Below, piece after piece: positions 31,383 through 41,000 of a DNA stretch of 64,000 nt. The position numbers and the translations under genes were made by a program. Below the pieces are notes generated by a model that was not told the DNA's origin, ran no database searches, and was given only the letters and a program-made list of their open reading frames with translations. Every line of letters starts with the position of its first letter. The first letter of the stretch is position 1. Source of the DNA: Heliocidaris tuberculata (taxonomy: Eukaryota; Echinodermata; Echinoidea; Camarodonta; Echinometridae); the NCBI GenBank assembly GCA_025618425.1, contig CM046833.1, forward strand, positions 3,562,672 through 3,626,671. Reading direction: 5' to 3'.

Positions 31383-33130
31383 AACCAGACAGAGTAATAA
31401 AACATGTACACACTTCTTGCATGTAAATATATATAATTATATCTTCAATTTTGTTTGTGTGTCAACTGTCAAACTTACATAATATCTCCTTGAACTTAAT
31501 AATGTGGTTATTTACATGAATGGATTTATTGATCAACTAATTTGATGTATGTTCATAAAAACTTTTCAAGGAAGTATATGTAAATTAGTAGTTTATTTTA
31601 CCTTTCCCAAATTACATGATTTGTACTGGAACATTATTGCATCGAAGGGACACTTTTTTCAGGCATGATCATTTGCCTTTATTCAGCTGATGAATTGACC
31701 TTTTTTATGTATAGTTATAAACCTCGCATAACTCGAAGTTGCATAAGTCAAACGTTCCCTAAGTCGAATCATTTCTTCTTTTTTCTTTTTTTTTTACCAA
31801 ACTATGCAAAACTTGTGTTATTTACATTTCCTAAGTCAAGTTTTGCATAAGTCGAACTAATTTTGGTGGTCCCAACAGATTGGACTAAGGCAAAGTTAAA
31901 GGAGACACAGTCGCATTCATCTTGTTTACACATATTATTTTGTCTTTCTCATGTCTCATCATCTCAATATTCATTGGCAAGGTATTTAATTTTTATTCAC
32001 TAAAAGGCATGAAGGTTCCGCCATGAAATCAGGTGGATCAACAGATTTCCTTTTTTCTCAAAAGTGTACCTTCTTTCCAGAATGCATTATATATATATTT
32101 TCATGACATTTTGTTGAATTTAGAGGATGTTGCCCCTGCCCCATCCCTTTCCCGCTTCCAGCTAACCCTAATCTCATCCATCACTCATGTTGATGTGTAA
32201 TGAGTAAAGACCACATCATATATATTTTTAAAATTTCTTCAAAGTTTAGTTTATTTTGGGAGATTTTAAAGGTTTGCAATAACACTTCCTCATTGTTTGG
32301 ATGTAAATATAATGTCAATGTCATTTTGTATGTATGTATGTACAGTATAAATGGATGCTACCAATGTATCACTTGAAAATATTTCTGATATTTTATGGAG
32401 TGACAACTACAGAATAATCATCAAGTCATCTTCACTATTCAAGACTAAAGAATTATATCTGTCAAATGAGTTTGAGGGAAAATTATTTATTAATGAGTAA
32501 TGACATGCATAACATGCTTCACCAAGTTTCGTCTGTGTGTTTATCTGTTGCTTTACTGGTCTCCCGCCTACTCCATGATAGATTTTTTCTGGAAATGCAT
32601 AATTATCACCAGATGTCAAGATAAATTTAAAAGATATTTACTCCTGTGAAGTCCAAAATCCACAGTTTAAGATCCAAAGTTTAAGATCCAAAACATCTAA
32701 ATACAAACGAACAAATAAAACAGGAAAATCAAGTTCAATCAACTAAGTGCATAATGCAAATGAAATTGGAAGGCACTTCGAGGTTTACGAACAGGCGATT
32801 CCAGAGTGTAAGATTTAATAATGCTTGTTTTCTCAATGATCTTGCTCACATTGCTGAATAAATATATACCATTTATTGTTTTTATACAAACGTCTTTTTC
32901 TCATTCGTGTGTGATTCTTTATGTATCACCTTATCAAGGTTATCTAAGCTTACACTTTTTAATTAACATGCATATGTACAGGGAGTTTACATGTTATGGA
33001 TGTGTCAAACGAACGGTTTTATAATCAATATTCATAATAATTATTGTCTCCACCTTTATGACATGAATTGGGAGCAGATTTATAAGTGAACCTGTCCCAT
33101 ACAATGTGTTTATCATAAAATGAAATACTA
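31383..33130. other. Intergenic, minor repeat motifs
   Basis: No gene recognised. Around 31720-31865 there are recurring TAAGTCGAA / GCATAA(C/G)TCGAA motifs like those at some transposon ends, but no clear element borders. GACACAGTCGCATTCATC near 31904 is shared with 27366. Confidence 0.4.
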
Positions 33131-33370
33131 TTTCTATTTCTGTATCTTTGCCTTTTTATTTCTTAGTTTGCCTTTTTATTTCTTTGTTTTTCTTATTATT
33201 TCTTTGTTTTTCTTATTATCTTTCCTTGTGTATTGCATCTTTCCTTGTATTTCTTTTCCCCTTCTTTGATCTTCTCGTTCAATTCATCCTTATTTTTCTT
33301 CTTTTTTCCCTTTCATTTTCTATCATCTTCTCTTTCTATATATCCTTTAATACATATTTGCTTGTTATAC
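33131..33370. repeat. Pyrimidine-rich low-complexity tract
   Basis: T/C-rich with repeated TTTCTTTGTTTTTCTTATTA-like segments. A 155-codon frame across it encodes almost only Phe, Leu, Ser and Ile and is a composition artefact. Confidence 0.75.
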
Positions 33371-33560
33371 CTCCACCCACCGGAGGCATAATTTTTTCAG
33401 GTTGTCCGTCCGTCCGGCCCAGTTTCTTGTTAACACGATATCTCAAGAATCATTTGAAGTATGAACTTCATACTTGGTGCTATTATGTATCACCAGTGGA
33501 AGATGATCAGATTAGATTTTGGGGTACGTGGGTCAAATGTCCCAGAGGTCAATTTCTGAC
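33371..33560. repeat. Second copy of the GGAGGCATAAT / GTCCGTCC dispersed repeat
   Basis: CCTCCACCCACCGGAGGCAT, TTCAGGTTGTCCGTCCGTCC, ACGATATCTCAAGAATC and GATTTTGGGGTA match the unit at 15576-15760. It also has GGGTCA and AGAGGTCA half-sites. It starts right after a pyrimidine-rich tract. Confidence 0.8.
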
Positions 33561-34368
33561 ATTTCAGTTTTTATTCAGTTTAATTCAGTATTTATTTCCA
33601 ATTATTAAAAAATGATTCAATCGAAAAAAAAAAAAGGAAATATATTATTAACAGAGGCAAACAAACAAAATAATGATAAAAGTAGTGGTGGTATAATGGT
33701 GGTATAACGTACATAATGACAATACATGTATAAGTTGAAGAAAATTAATAGAAATTAGGCATGTACTGGAAAAGCCAAGAGGAAGGTTTGTTAAATCGCA
33801 CACACCCAAAACATCTAGATCATTTGGATACTTCCAGTAAGTACCGAGTAAAGAAAATATAAATAAAACTCAAAACTTAAAACATAAACACTTTAAGAAG
33901 TGTTTAGCCTCATCATCGAGATATCTCAAGACCCTTTTGAGATGTGAGCTTCAAACTTGGTACTAGCATTTTCTTTTTCTGTCTCTCTCTTGTTTTCTAT
34001 CTCTTCTTAATGTAGTTCGTTGTTTTTTCCCCAAGTCTTTAACCTTTTCTTACTATGCTCTTTGTGTATTCCATTTCCATTTTCTGATGTCTTCTGTCTC
34101 TACATGTATTTCTTTATGTATTTGGTTTTAGTTGTATCTTTCATTTGTTTTTGTATCTTTCATGATACAGTTCTTTGTTTCCCCCCTTTTCTATCTTTTT
34201 CCTTGTCTTTTCTACATTTATAAAGCCAATCCCAGAATTTGTCAGGGCAGTCCGCGGTGTATCATGTTGGAAGTGGAGCCATACGGATTGCTCCCTTGCA
34301 TCCCAAAGGACAGTTACTTGCCATCATGATCATCCCATCTAGCACGTTTTCTCAAATATATTTAAAGT
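33561..34368. other. Intergenic, no gene
   Basis: A-rich run near 33625, then a T/C-rich tract (about 33970-34215). A partial unit (GATATCTCAAGACCCTTTTG ... CTTCAAACTTGGTACTAGCA) of the same dispersed repeat lies near 33920-33967. No gene is seen. Confidence 0.45.
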
Positions 34369-34865
34369 GGTTTATGCACGCTTGGACTAAAACCACTTGG
34401 TCTAATTTCCAGATGGGCTACCTTCATTCCGGCTAAACCCTTTTGGTCCACTCTTCATTTGGTCTAATTTGAACTTGGTCTAATAACCAGAAGGTCTAAT
34501 GACCACTTGGGATAATTATCACTTGGTCTCATTACCATTTTGTCTAATTACCATTTGATCTACTTTATTTTGTTGTCACTTGGTCTACTACCAGTTCGTC
34601 TAATGTCAGTTTGTCTAATTCCCAGTCAGTCTAAAACTAGTTGGTCTACAGGCATTTCGTCTAAAATCCACTTGGTCTAGTATCCATTTGGTCTACATGC
34701 ATTTATATGGTCTAATGTGCAGTTGGTCTAACTTTCATTTAGTCCATTTTCCATTTAGTCTAATTGTCAGTTGGTCTAAATGCCAATTTGTCTAAACATC
34801 ACTTTGTCTAATTATCACTAAGGCTAATTGCCTGTTGGGCTATTCCCTTTTCGTCTACGCACCTA
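34369..34865 (+). repeat. Left arm array of the foldback element
   Basis: Head-to-tail degenerate repeats with core TGGTCTAAT and spacers such as TACCA(T/C)T. Variants include TTGTCTAAT, TTCGTCTAA and TAGTCTAAT. Copies are diverged from one another, which makes this arm pair imperfectly with the right arm. Confidence 0.88.
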
Positions 34866-36764
34866 CCAAAAAACTATGCGTCATTTTGTTGGCCATCTCT
34901 GGACAGGTTGTGGCCAGACTTTTTGAGAGTCTGTGTTCTCTTTGTCTGTTTTGTACGTAATATATTATTGTATACAATGTATATTTGCCAAACTATCCAA
35001 TAGACCTCTGTGCGGCTGCATATTTTTTTATATTATGGTATATTGTTTAAGTATTTACATGTCAAATCATGGAGAAAAAAAAACGTATATATGCACGATC
35101 TTTTGTAAAAAATGAAAAATTGTCATGTTGATGACAGTGGCGTACCCAGGATTTTTTAAAGGGGGTGTTTTTTACTATAAAATTCTCTGACAAACACACA
35201 CACAAAGGTTATCAGTATTTGGGGGGGGGGGTCTTTTTACTCAAATATTATGTGACAAGCAAAAAAGAAAGAAAAAAAAAGGTTATCAGTATTTCTAAAA
35301 GGGGGCGTTTTAGCTTCAAATAACACCTAAAGGGGGGTGTTTGAACATCTAAAACACCCCCCCCCCCCCCCCCGGTATGTGCATGGTTGATGATGAATAA
35401 AGGAACCCTGTGGAAGGGTAAAACAAATATATTTTGTTTTAAAAAGTGCTGCTCGGTCGCTTCGCTTCCTCGCATAACATAATTTGTGGTTAGCAGGAGA
35501 CACTCCTTGGGTGCTTGGAAAGGTGAGGGGGGGGGGGGGCATTGTGCCCCCATGCCAACGAGCGAGTTAATTTACGTTTTAGATGAACAAATAATAATAA
35601 TGATAATAATTATAACAATAATAATAGTTGCATACTCTTCTTTCTTCTTCTTTCTTCTTTCTTTTTCGTTTTTCTCTCTATCTCTATCTCTCTCTTTTTG
35701 GTCACTTGAAAAATCATAGGGGGCAACCACCCCTGCCCCTCCCCCCCCCCCCCCCCCCCCCCCCCTGTAGCGCTACCCCTGAAAATAGCAGTTTGCATGC
35801 ATAGCTCAAAAGAATCAGAGAAGCTTAATGGCAGAATATTTAGTTCTTGATATGACAACAGTGTGACACTTTTGAGCAGGAAGCGAGAGCTGGGACAAAG
35901 TGCCCAAAAGTTTAATAATAGTGCAGCAATTAAGATATCCCCCACCTGAAGCTTGCTTTCTATGCTCGCTCGCACTCACTCATTGTAACTCATGGCAGTA
36001 ACATAAAGTCCTATCTATCTCTTTTATTGAAAGATTGTGCTTGAAATTAAATGCTTTTACGGCATCTTCGTTATGAAATCACTGTATAACGCAAGCACCA
36101 TGCATGACCTTCAACAAGAACACAGTATTTTTGGTCGCTCGCTTGAAAGTTAGGAGTAGAGCAGAATTGCATATTATGCAAAGATTAGAAAATATATCCT
36201 TAAAATTTAATGTGTGTTAAATACAATGTAGGGATACAGCAACGTATCAAAACGCCATTTTCCATTCTTGTCTTCACCCTTTATAATTAAGTTCACCTTT
36301 TTTCCATAAAAAGGTACCCAGTTTGTTGAAACCCCAAGTCTGTGGATCGTCTTGCCCCTCCTATGAAAATACCCTGGCACCGCCCCTAGCTTTTATTGAC
36401 TACTTGCACAAACATTTGTATCGGATATCAAATAAGAAACGTGAATAACAGATTATCAACCCAACAAACATAATTTGAAGTGTAATACAAAAATAAGGTT
36501 CTTCTACTTAAGTCATGAAAGGAATAGGAGACCTATGAATGCTTTAATTAATAAAAAATACTAAATAATTGATTTTAATATATTAAATAATTAATATATA
36601 AAATGTAGGGATATTGATTGATCTCGATATAAGCACCAGCAAGGGGAATAACTCTTTTAATGGACATTTACGTAGATGACTTCTTTGAAGTTTTATTTTT
36701 TTTAAAGTTTTGATTTCCCTGTCCTTTCTCAACTTCCTACTAAATGGCCAGAAGAATAAATAGT
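34866..36764. other. Central region of the foldback element
   Basis: Contains CAGTGGCGTACCCAGG (35135-35150), several G or C homopolymers of 9-23 nt (near 35221, 35357, 35528, 35741), an AAT-rich microsatellite (about 35588-35627) and a TTC/TCTA tract (about 35636-35697). CCCTGGCACCGCCCCTAG near 36372 is a weak inverted partner of the first motif, so a second element may be nested. No credible protein is present. Confidence 0.6.
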
Positions 36765-37239
36765 AATTAGACCAAATGGTCATTAGACTATATGAAAATT
36801 AGACCAAATGATAAGTAGCCTAACTGGTTATTAGACGAATTGGATATTAGACCAAATAGTCATTAGACCATATGACAGTTAGACTAAATGATAAGTAGCC
36901 CAACTGGTTATTAGACTAAATGGAATTGGACCAAATGATAGGTAGACAATATGATACTACAGTAGGCGTAGCCCAAATTAATATTAGACTATGTGGCTTG
37001 TAGACAAAATAATTGTTAGACTATTTGGAAATAGACGAAGTGAAAATTAGCCCAAATGGGTTTTAGACTAAATGGGGTTAGCCAAACTGCGTATTAGACA
37101 AATTGGTTATTAGGCCAAATGGAAATTGGACGAAATGGTAAGTAGACAAACTGGTTGTAGACAAAATGAAGTAAGACCACGGGGAGTTCGACGAACTGAT
37201 AATTAGACCAAGTGGTGGTAGACCAAGCGTCAGTGTACC
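36765..37239 (-). repeat. Right arm array of the foldback element
   Basis: Repeats of ATTAGACCAAATG and variants (TAGACGAA, TAGCCCAAA, TAGACTATATGA). This is the reverse complement of the left-arm unit, ending GACCAAGCGTCAGTGTACC. Confidence 0.88.
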
Positions 37240-37247
37240 TTTAAAGT

Positions 37248-37974
37248 ATCTCTTTGACCTTGGCCATAAAATGGGTATAATGTATCAGTGCACTAAATAC
37301 AAATTGTGAGGTCTAGTCAGAACAGTAGTGACAAAGAACAATAACAAATATCCTACTTTTATCCTACTTTCCTACTTATCTTTTACTTTTTCCATGGGTG
37401 CATGCACGGTGCTTGAAAGCCTGCTAAATAGTCATTTGCAAAAGCTTAAGACCACCCAATCAACATGCATTATCTTGAAGAAAAACCAACCATCAAAAAA
37501 AAAAAAAAAATGAATAAATAAAATACATAATAGGAATGTATGTTCTGTGTTCAAACGAGCTGATCTTTCAAAGAGGGGGCGTGTGTGTGTGTGTGTTTAT
37601 TAGACATTTTGAAGAGTAGACTAACCCTGACCCTAACCAATCCTCTAGCTAATTTTTAAAATTTAGATTTGCAGATTTTTCAAAGTTTTGTTTTTGGTCA
37701 TGCTCACACAAAACGTCCCCCCCCCCCCCCTGGAAAAAAAAAGAAGAAGAAATTACATGAACCGTGATCCGATAGCACTTCTCCATTGATATGGATCGCT
37801 GTAAAATGTATATTATGTAATCTTCTTTCAACAAAAAAATGTGATGTAGCTATGCAAAAAAAAATGTGGTCTTTATCAAAAACATGATGGTGAAAATTGT
37901 AAAGAAATCAGACAAGAAGTAATAAAGTTTATAGATGTTTGTAAAAAGAGATCACCACATCAATGTCTTAGAGT
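37248..37974. other. Intergenic spacer
   Basis: Contains poly-A near 37496, a short GT run near 37583, poly-C near 37719 and CTAACCCTGACCCTAACC near 37621. No gene is seen. Confidence 0.45.
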
Positions 37975-38298
37975 AAGGGTTAGGGTCAGGGTCAGGGTCA
38001 GGGTCAGGGTCAGGGTCAGGGTCAGGGTCAGGGTTAGGGGTTAGGGGTTTGGGTTAGGTTTTAGGGTCAGGGTCAGGGTCGGGGTCAGGGTCGGGGTCAG
38101 GGTCGGGGTCAGGGTCAGGGTCAGGGTTAGGGTCAGGGTTAGGGGGGTTAGGGGTTAGGGTTAGGGTTAGGGTTAGGGTTAGGGTTAGGGTTAGGGTTAG
38201 GGTTAGGGGGTTAGGGTTAGGGTTAGGGTTAGGGGTTAGGGGTTAGGGTTAGGGGTTAGGGGTTAGGGGGTTAGGGTTAGGGTTAGGGTTAGGGTTAG

Positions 38299-38336
<38 letters not shown>

Positions 38337-38553
38337 GGGTTAGGGTTAGGGGTTAGGGTTAGGGTTAGGGGTTAGGGGTTAGGGTTAGGGTTAGGGGTTA
38401 GGGTTAGGGGTTAGGGTTAGGGTTAGGGTTAGGGTTAGGGGTTAGGGTTAGGGGTTAGGGTTAGGGTTAGGGTTAGGGTTAGGGTTAGGGTTAGGGTTAG
38501 GGTTAGGGGTTAGGGGTTAGGGGTTAGGGTTAGGGTTAGGGTTAGGGTTAGGG
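37975..38553 (+). repeat. Interstitial telomere-like tract
   Basis: 579 bp of TTAGGG-type repeats on the plus strand. The left part is mostly GGGTCA (TCAGGG) with some GGGGTC; the right part mixes TTAGGG, TTAGGGG and TTTAGGG. TTAGGG is the usual metazoan telomere unit, but here it is internal and degenerate, with sequence on both sides. Confidence 0.95.
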
Positions 38554-38568
38554 CTATATTTATTTCAG

Positions 38569-38990
38569 GAAAAGGACCTCCGTGTACCTCAAAAAAGACC
38601 TCTTTGTACCCCAAAAAAGACTGTACCCCAAAAAGGACATTTATGTACCTGGCCATTTTCGGGTACATGTCCTTTTTGGGGTACATAAAGGTCCTTTTTG
38701 GGGTACATGAGTCTAAATTCGGGTACATGAAGGTCTTTTCTCGGGGTTACGGAGGTCCTTTTTATGGTACAATTAGGTCTCTTTTGAGGTACATTGTGTC
38801 CTTTTTGAGGTACATTAGTCTATTTTGTGGTACTATGAAGTCTTTTTTGAGGTACAAGTCTAATTTGGGGTACATAAGTCTATTTTGAGGTACATGTCCT
38901 TTTTGGGGTACATGGGACTGTCGTGTACCACAAAAAAGACCTTTTAGTACCCCAAAATAGACAATGTACCTCAAATTCGCCTTTGTTGTA
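38569..38990. repeat. GTACCCCAAAAAGGAC-type degenerate array with inverted segments
   Basis: Degenerate 24-30-bp units built on GTACCCCAAAAAGGAC (plus) or GTCCTTTTTGGGGTAC (complement). Orientation switches at about 38655 and again near 38915, so the array can fold back on itself. Segment 38630-38760 is an inverted copy of 51297-51419. Open frames through it (rich in MYPK) are repeat artefacts. Confidence 0.85.
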
Positions 38991-39380
38991 CCTTTTCAAA
39001 GTTTTGTTTATTTTTTAAAACAGAGGTGTGTATTTTAAAAATTGACAAATGGAATATGATGATAGATAAATCAGAAATTACTGTATGAAAGGATTTAAAT
39101 TATCGTTGTTTAATAATGAAAATATAAGAAAAAAACAAAAAAAATCACTTTTGATCGATTTTTCGTGTTTAAAAGCCATCTTTAATCAGTAATTGCAGGA
39201 TAATGCATAAAGAACCGAAAAACTGGTTATAACGAGTACGTCCAGAAATTAGTACTCTCCTTCATATCTTTGGGGCATCATATTTATTTTGAATTTAAGC
39301 TGTGTATGTTACAGATGCGAGAAGAGATTTCATGATTAGAGGAAAAAATTAAACTATAATAAGGGCTAGAAATCTACCGA
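38991..39380. other. Intergenic spacer before the hierarchical array
   Basis: AT-rich sequence without a recognisable gene. It leads into the first CCCCAGAACTCTGGGG hairpin at 39399. Confidence 0.4.
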
Positions 39381-40570
39381 CACGTTAACCCTCATCGTCC
39401 CCAGAACTCTGGGGCTGAAATCCGGCTCTGTGGCAATGGCAGCATATAGTCTACCACTCATTTTCCCAGCTGAACTTATGTTGGACTAGTATAATTAAAA
39501 AGAACTGTTCGATGTATTTCACTGACGTTTTATATAGGTTTTGCTAAACTGATTCCTGTCAGTCTCATTTTGAAATTTTAACACGAATCACAGGTTAGTC
39601 GGACAATGATCCCACTCATTTTGACAATTTGTCCATGAAGAACGTATGATGGGGAGCCCCTTGTCTGTGCACCTAACATTTCACTTGAAATTGACAAGCT
39701 TTTCCTTTGGTATTCCTCTAATGACTGACCTCATTTTAATCCTCATATCCTAGAGTGTAACTGTGCCGAAAATCTGATTAAAATTCCAATAAGAACAATT
39801 TCATTTTCACAAGAATAGGCAACACTGTCATTTTGACACTAAAAAAGGGAAGGTTCCCTTGTCTGCGCACTCATTCACTTAACACGCAGTTCGCGATATT
39901 TTGCATGAAAGGTGGCATTTGCAAGGCATGTGAGTAAAAATGCATAAAATAGACGTTCTTCACCAGTTTTTCCTCATTTTTTTGCTGATACATATCACTA
40001 AAATTGATATGAAGATGATTGTGTTCATTGCGTCTTTTGTGATGTTAGAATCGCACAGTTACGCATAGATCTATATGCGCAGACATGGGGCACCAAATCA
40101 TACATGTTTTCCTCTCACACAAGGAAAAAAACGATCGAAATTCAGTGTCGTTCGACAAGACGGCAGAACAAGTCCCCTACCCCTTTGTTTGCTGTTATAT
40201 TTTCCTTGAAAAATTAATAACCAATTAATATATTCTTTCTAATATTCAGTCAGGTGTTTCTGCAGTGATTACGCATGTTTGAGGGTGTACGTCATCCATG
40301 GAGAAAATTACGTTTATTTCCTGCGTACAAGAGGTAAACAACCCAAATTCAGTGTTCCACCATAGGACTGTCAGTGATCATGGTGAGTACATGTAGATTA
40401 TTCATGTTTATTTTCAAATAAAGGTATTTGTTAAATATAAAGGCTTTGAAATGATGAGAATAATAGTTAACTATGCTGAACCTGAAACAATTTGATGTTT
40501 AATGAAAGAAATTAAGCATAATGTAGGGCTCTCTCTTGCCCTACCATAGGCTATATCTTGCCCTAATCTC

Positions 40571-40586
40571 CCCCAGAACTCTGGGG
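40571..40586. repeat. Representative CCCCAGA-AC-TCTGGGG hairpin of the array
   Basis: Seven-bp perfect inverted repeat with a 2-nt centre. The same motif is at 39399 and near 41903, 42539, 43186, 47318, 47955 and 52000, with weaker variants near 44369, 45458, 48543 and 49630. GCCCT upstream and AGGGC downstream can extend the fold. Confidence 0.8.
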
Positions 40587-40779
40587 CTGACCACTCATAG
40601 CGACTTTACTATACTTCGTGGGCAGACTCTAGGCAGTCATCCACCTCAACACTTTCAAAACACCACTGCACAAAAGTTACCAACATTCACTCATAATCGG
40701 CATTTAATTTACAAAAAACGACACCAACATATACATGAAATACAATAAATTCAACTCACCGATGTTGGAAAAGATAATT

Positions 40780-41000
40780 TCAAAAATGAAATCCGTAATT
40801 TACTGTCACTTCTGGCGAAACGGGGTATCGCAAGTCACGGTGTATATTTCCTGATCGCCGCGAGCGCTGACATCGCGCGCTAAAAAATTCGGTCGTTAAA
40901 AGTTTGGTTCCTATCGCGCACACGTAAGTCCCGATTTTCCGTTTGTGCGATCGTAGAGATCGATGTGCACGCGATACCAAGTTTCGTTGTGGACAAAATT
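40780..41000. other. CpG-rich patch
   Basis: Locally dense CpG and GCGC motifs (for example GATCGCCGCGAGCGCTGAC and CATCGCGCGC) in otherwise AT-rich sequence. On the minus strand it is followed by GGTGAGTTGAA near 40758, a donor-like sequence. This could be a promoter and first exon of an unseen minus-strand transcript, or a CpG-rich element. The translation is not recognisable. Confidence 0.35.

Larger units (their letters stand above)
34369..37239. mobile_element. Foldback-type transposon with arms of ~17-bp tandem repeats
   Basis: 2871-bp element. The left arm (34369-34865) consists of about 28 degenerate copies of a ~17-bp unit around TTGGTCTAAT. The right arm (about 36765-37239) has the same unit in the opposite orientation (ATTAGACCAAAT). 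Extreme termini are GGTTTATGCACGCTTGG and, complemented, GGTACACTGACGCTTGG. TTTAAAGT flanks both ends (34361-34368 and 37240-37247) as an 8-bp target duplication. Long inverted arms built from short tandem repeats are diagnostic of foldback elements, as in Drosophila FB and sea-urchin TU. No transposase is recognised inside. Confidence 0.85.

Noticed and set aside
33148..33615. 155-codon plus-strand open frame, membrane-protein-like
   Set aside because: It is a translation of a T/C-rich low-complexity tract running into a dispersed repeat, with almost only Phe/Leu/Ser/Ile.
37975..38553. True chromosome end
   Set aside because: The tract is short, degenerate and followed by more than 25 kb of sequence, so it is interstitial.
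38510..38974. Open frames rich in MYPK and GYMK residues
   Set aside because: Translations of the GTACCCC and TTAGGG-type repeats on both strands, not proteins.
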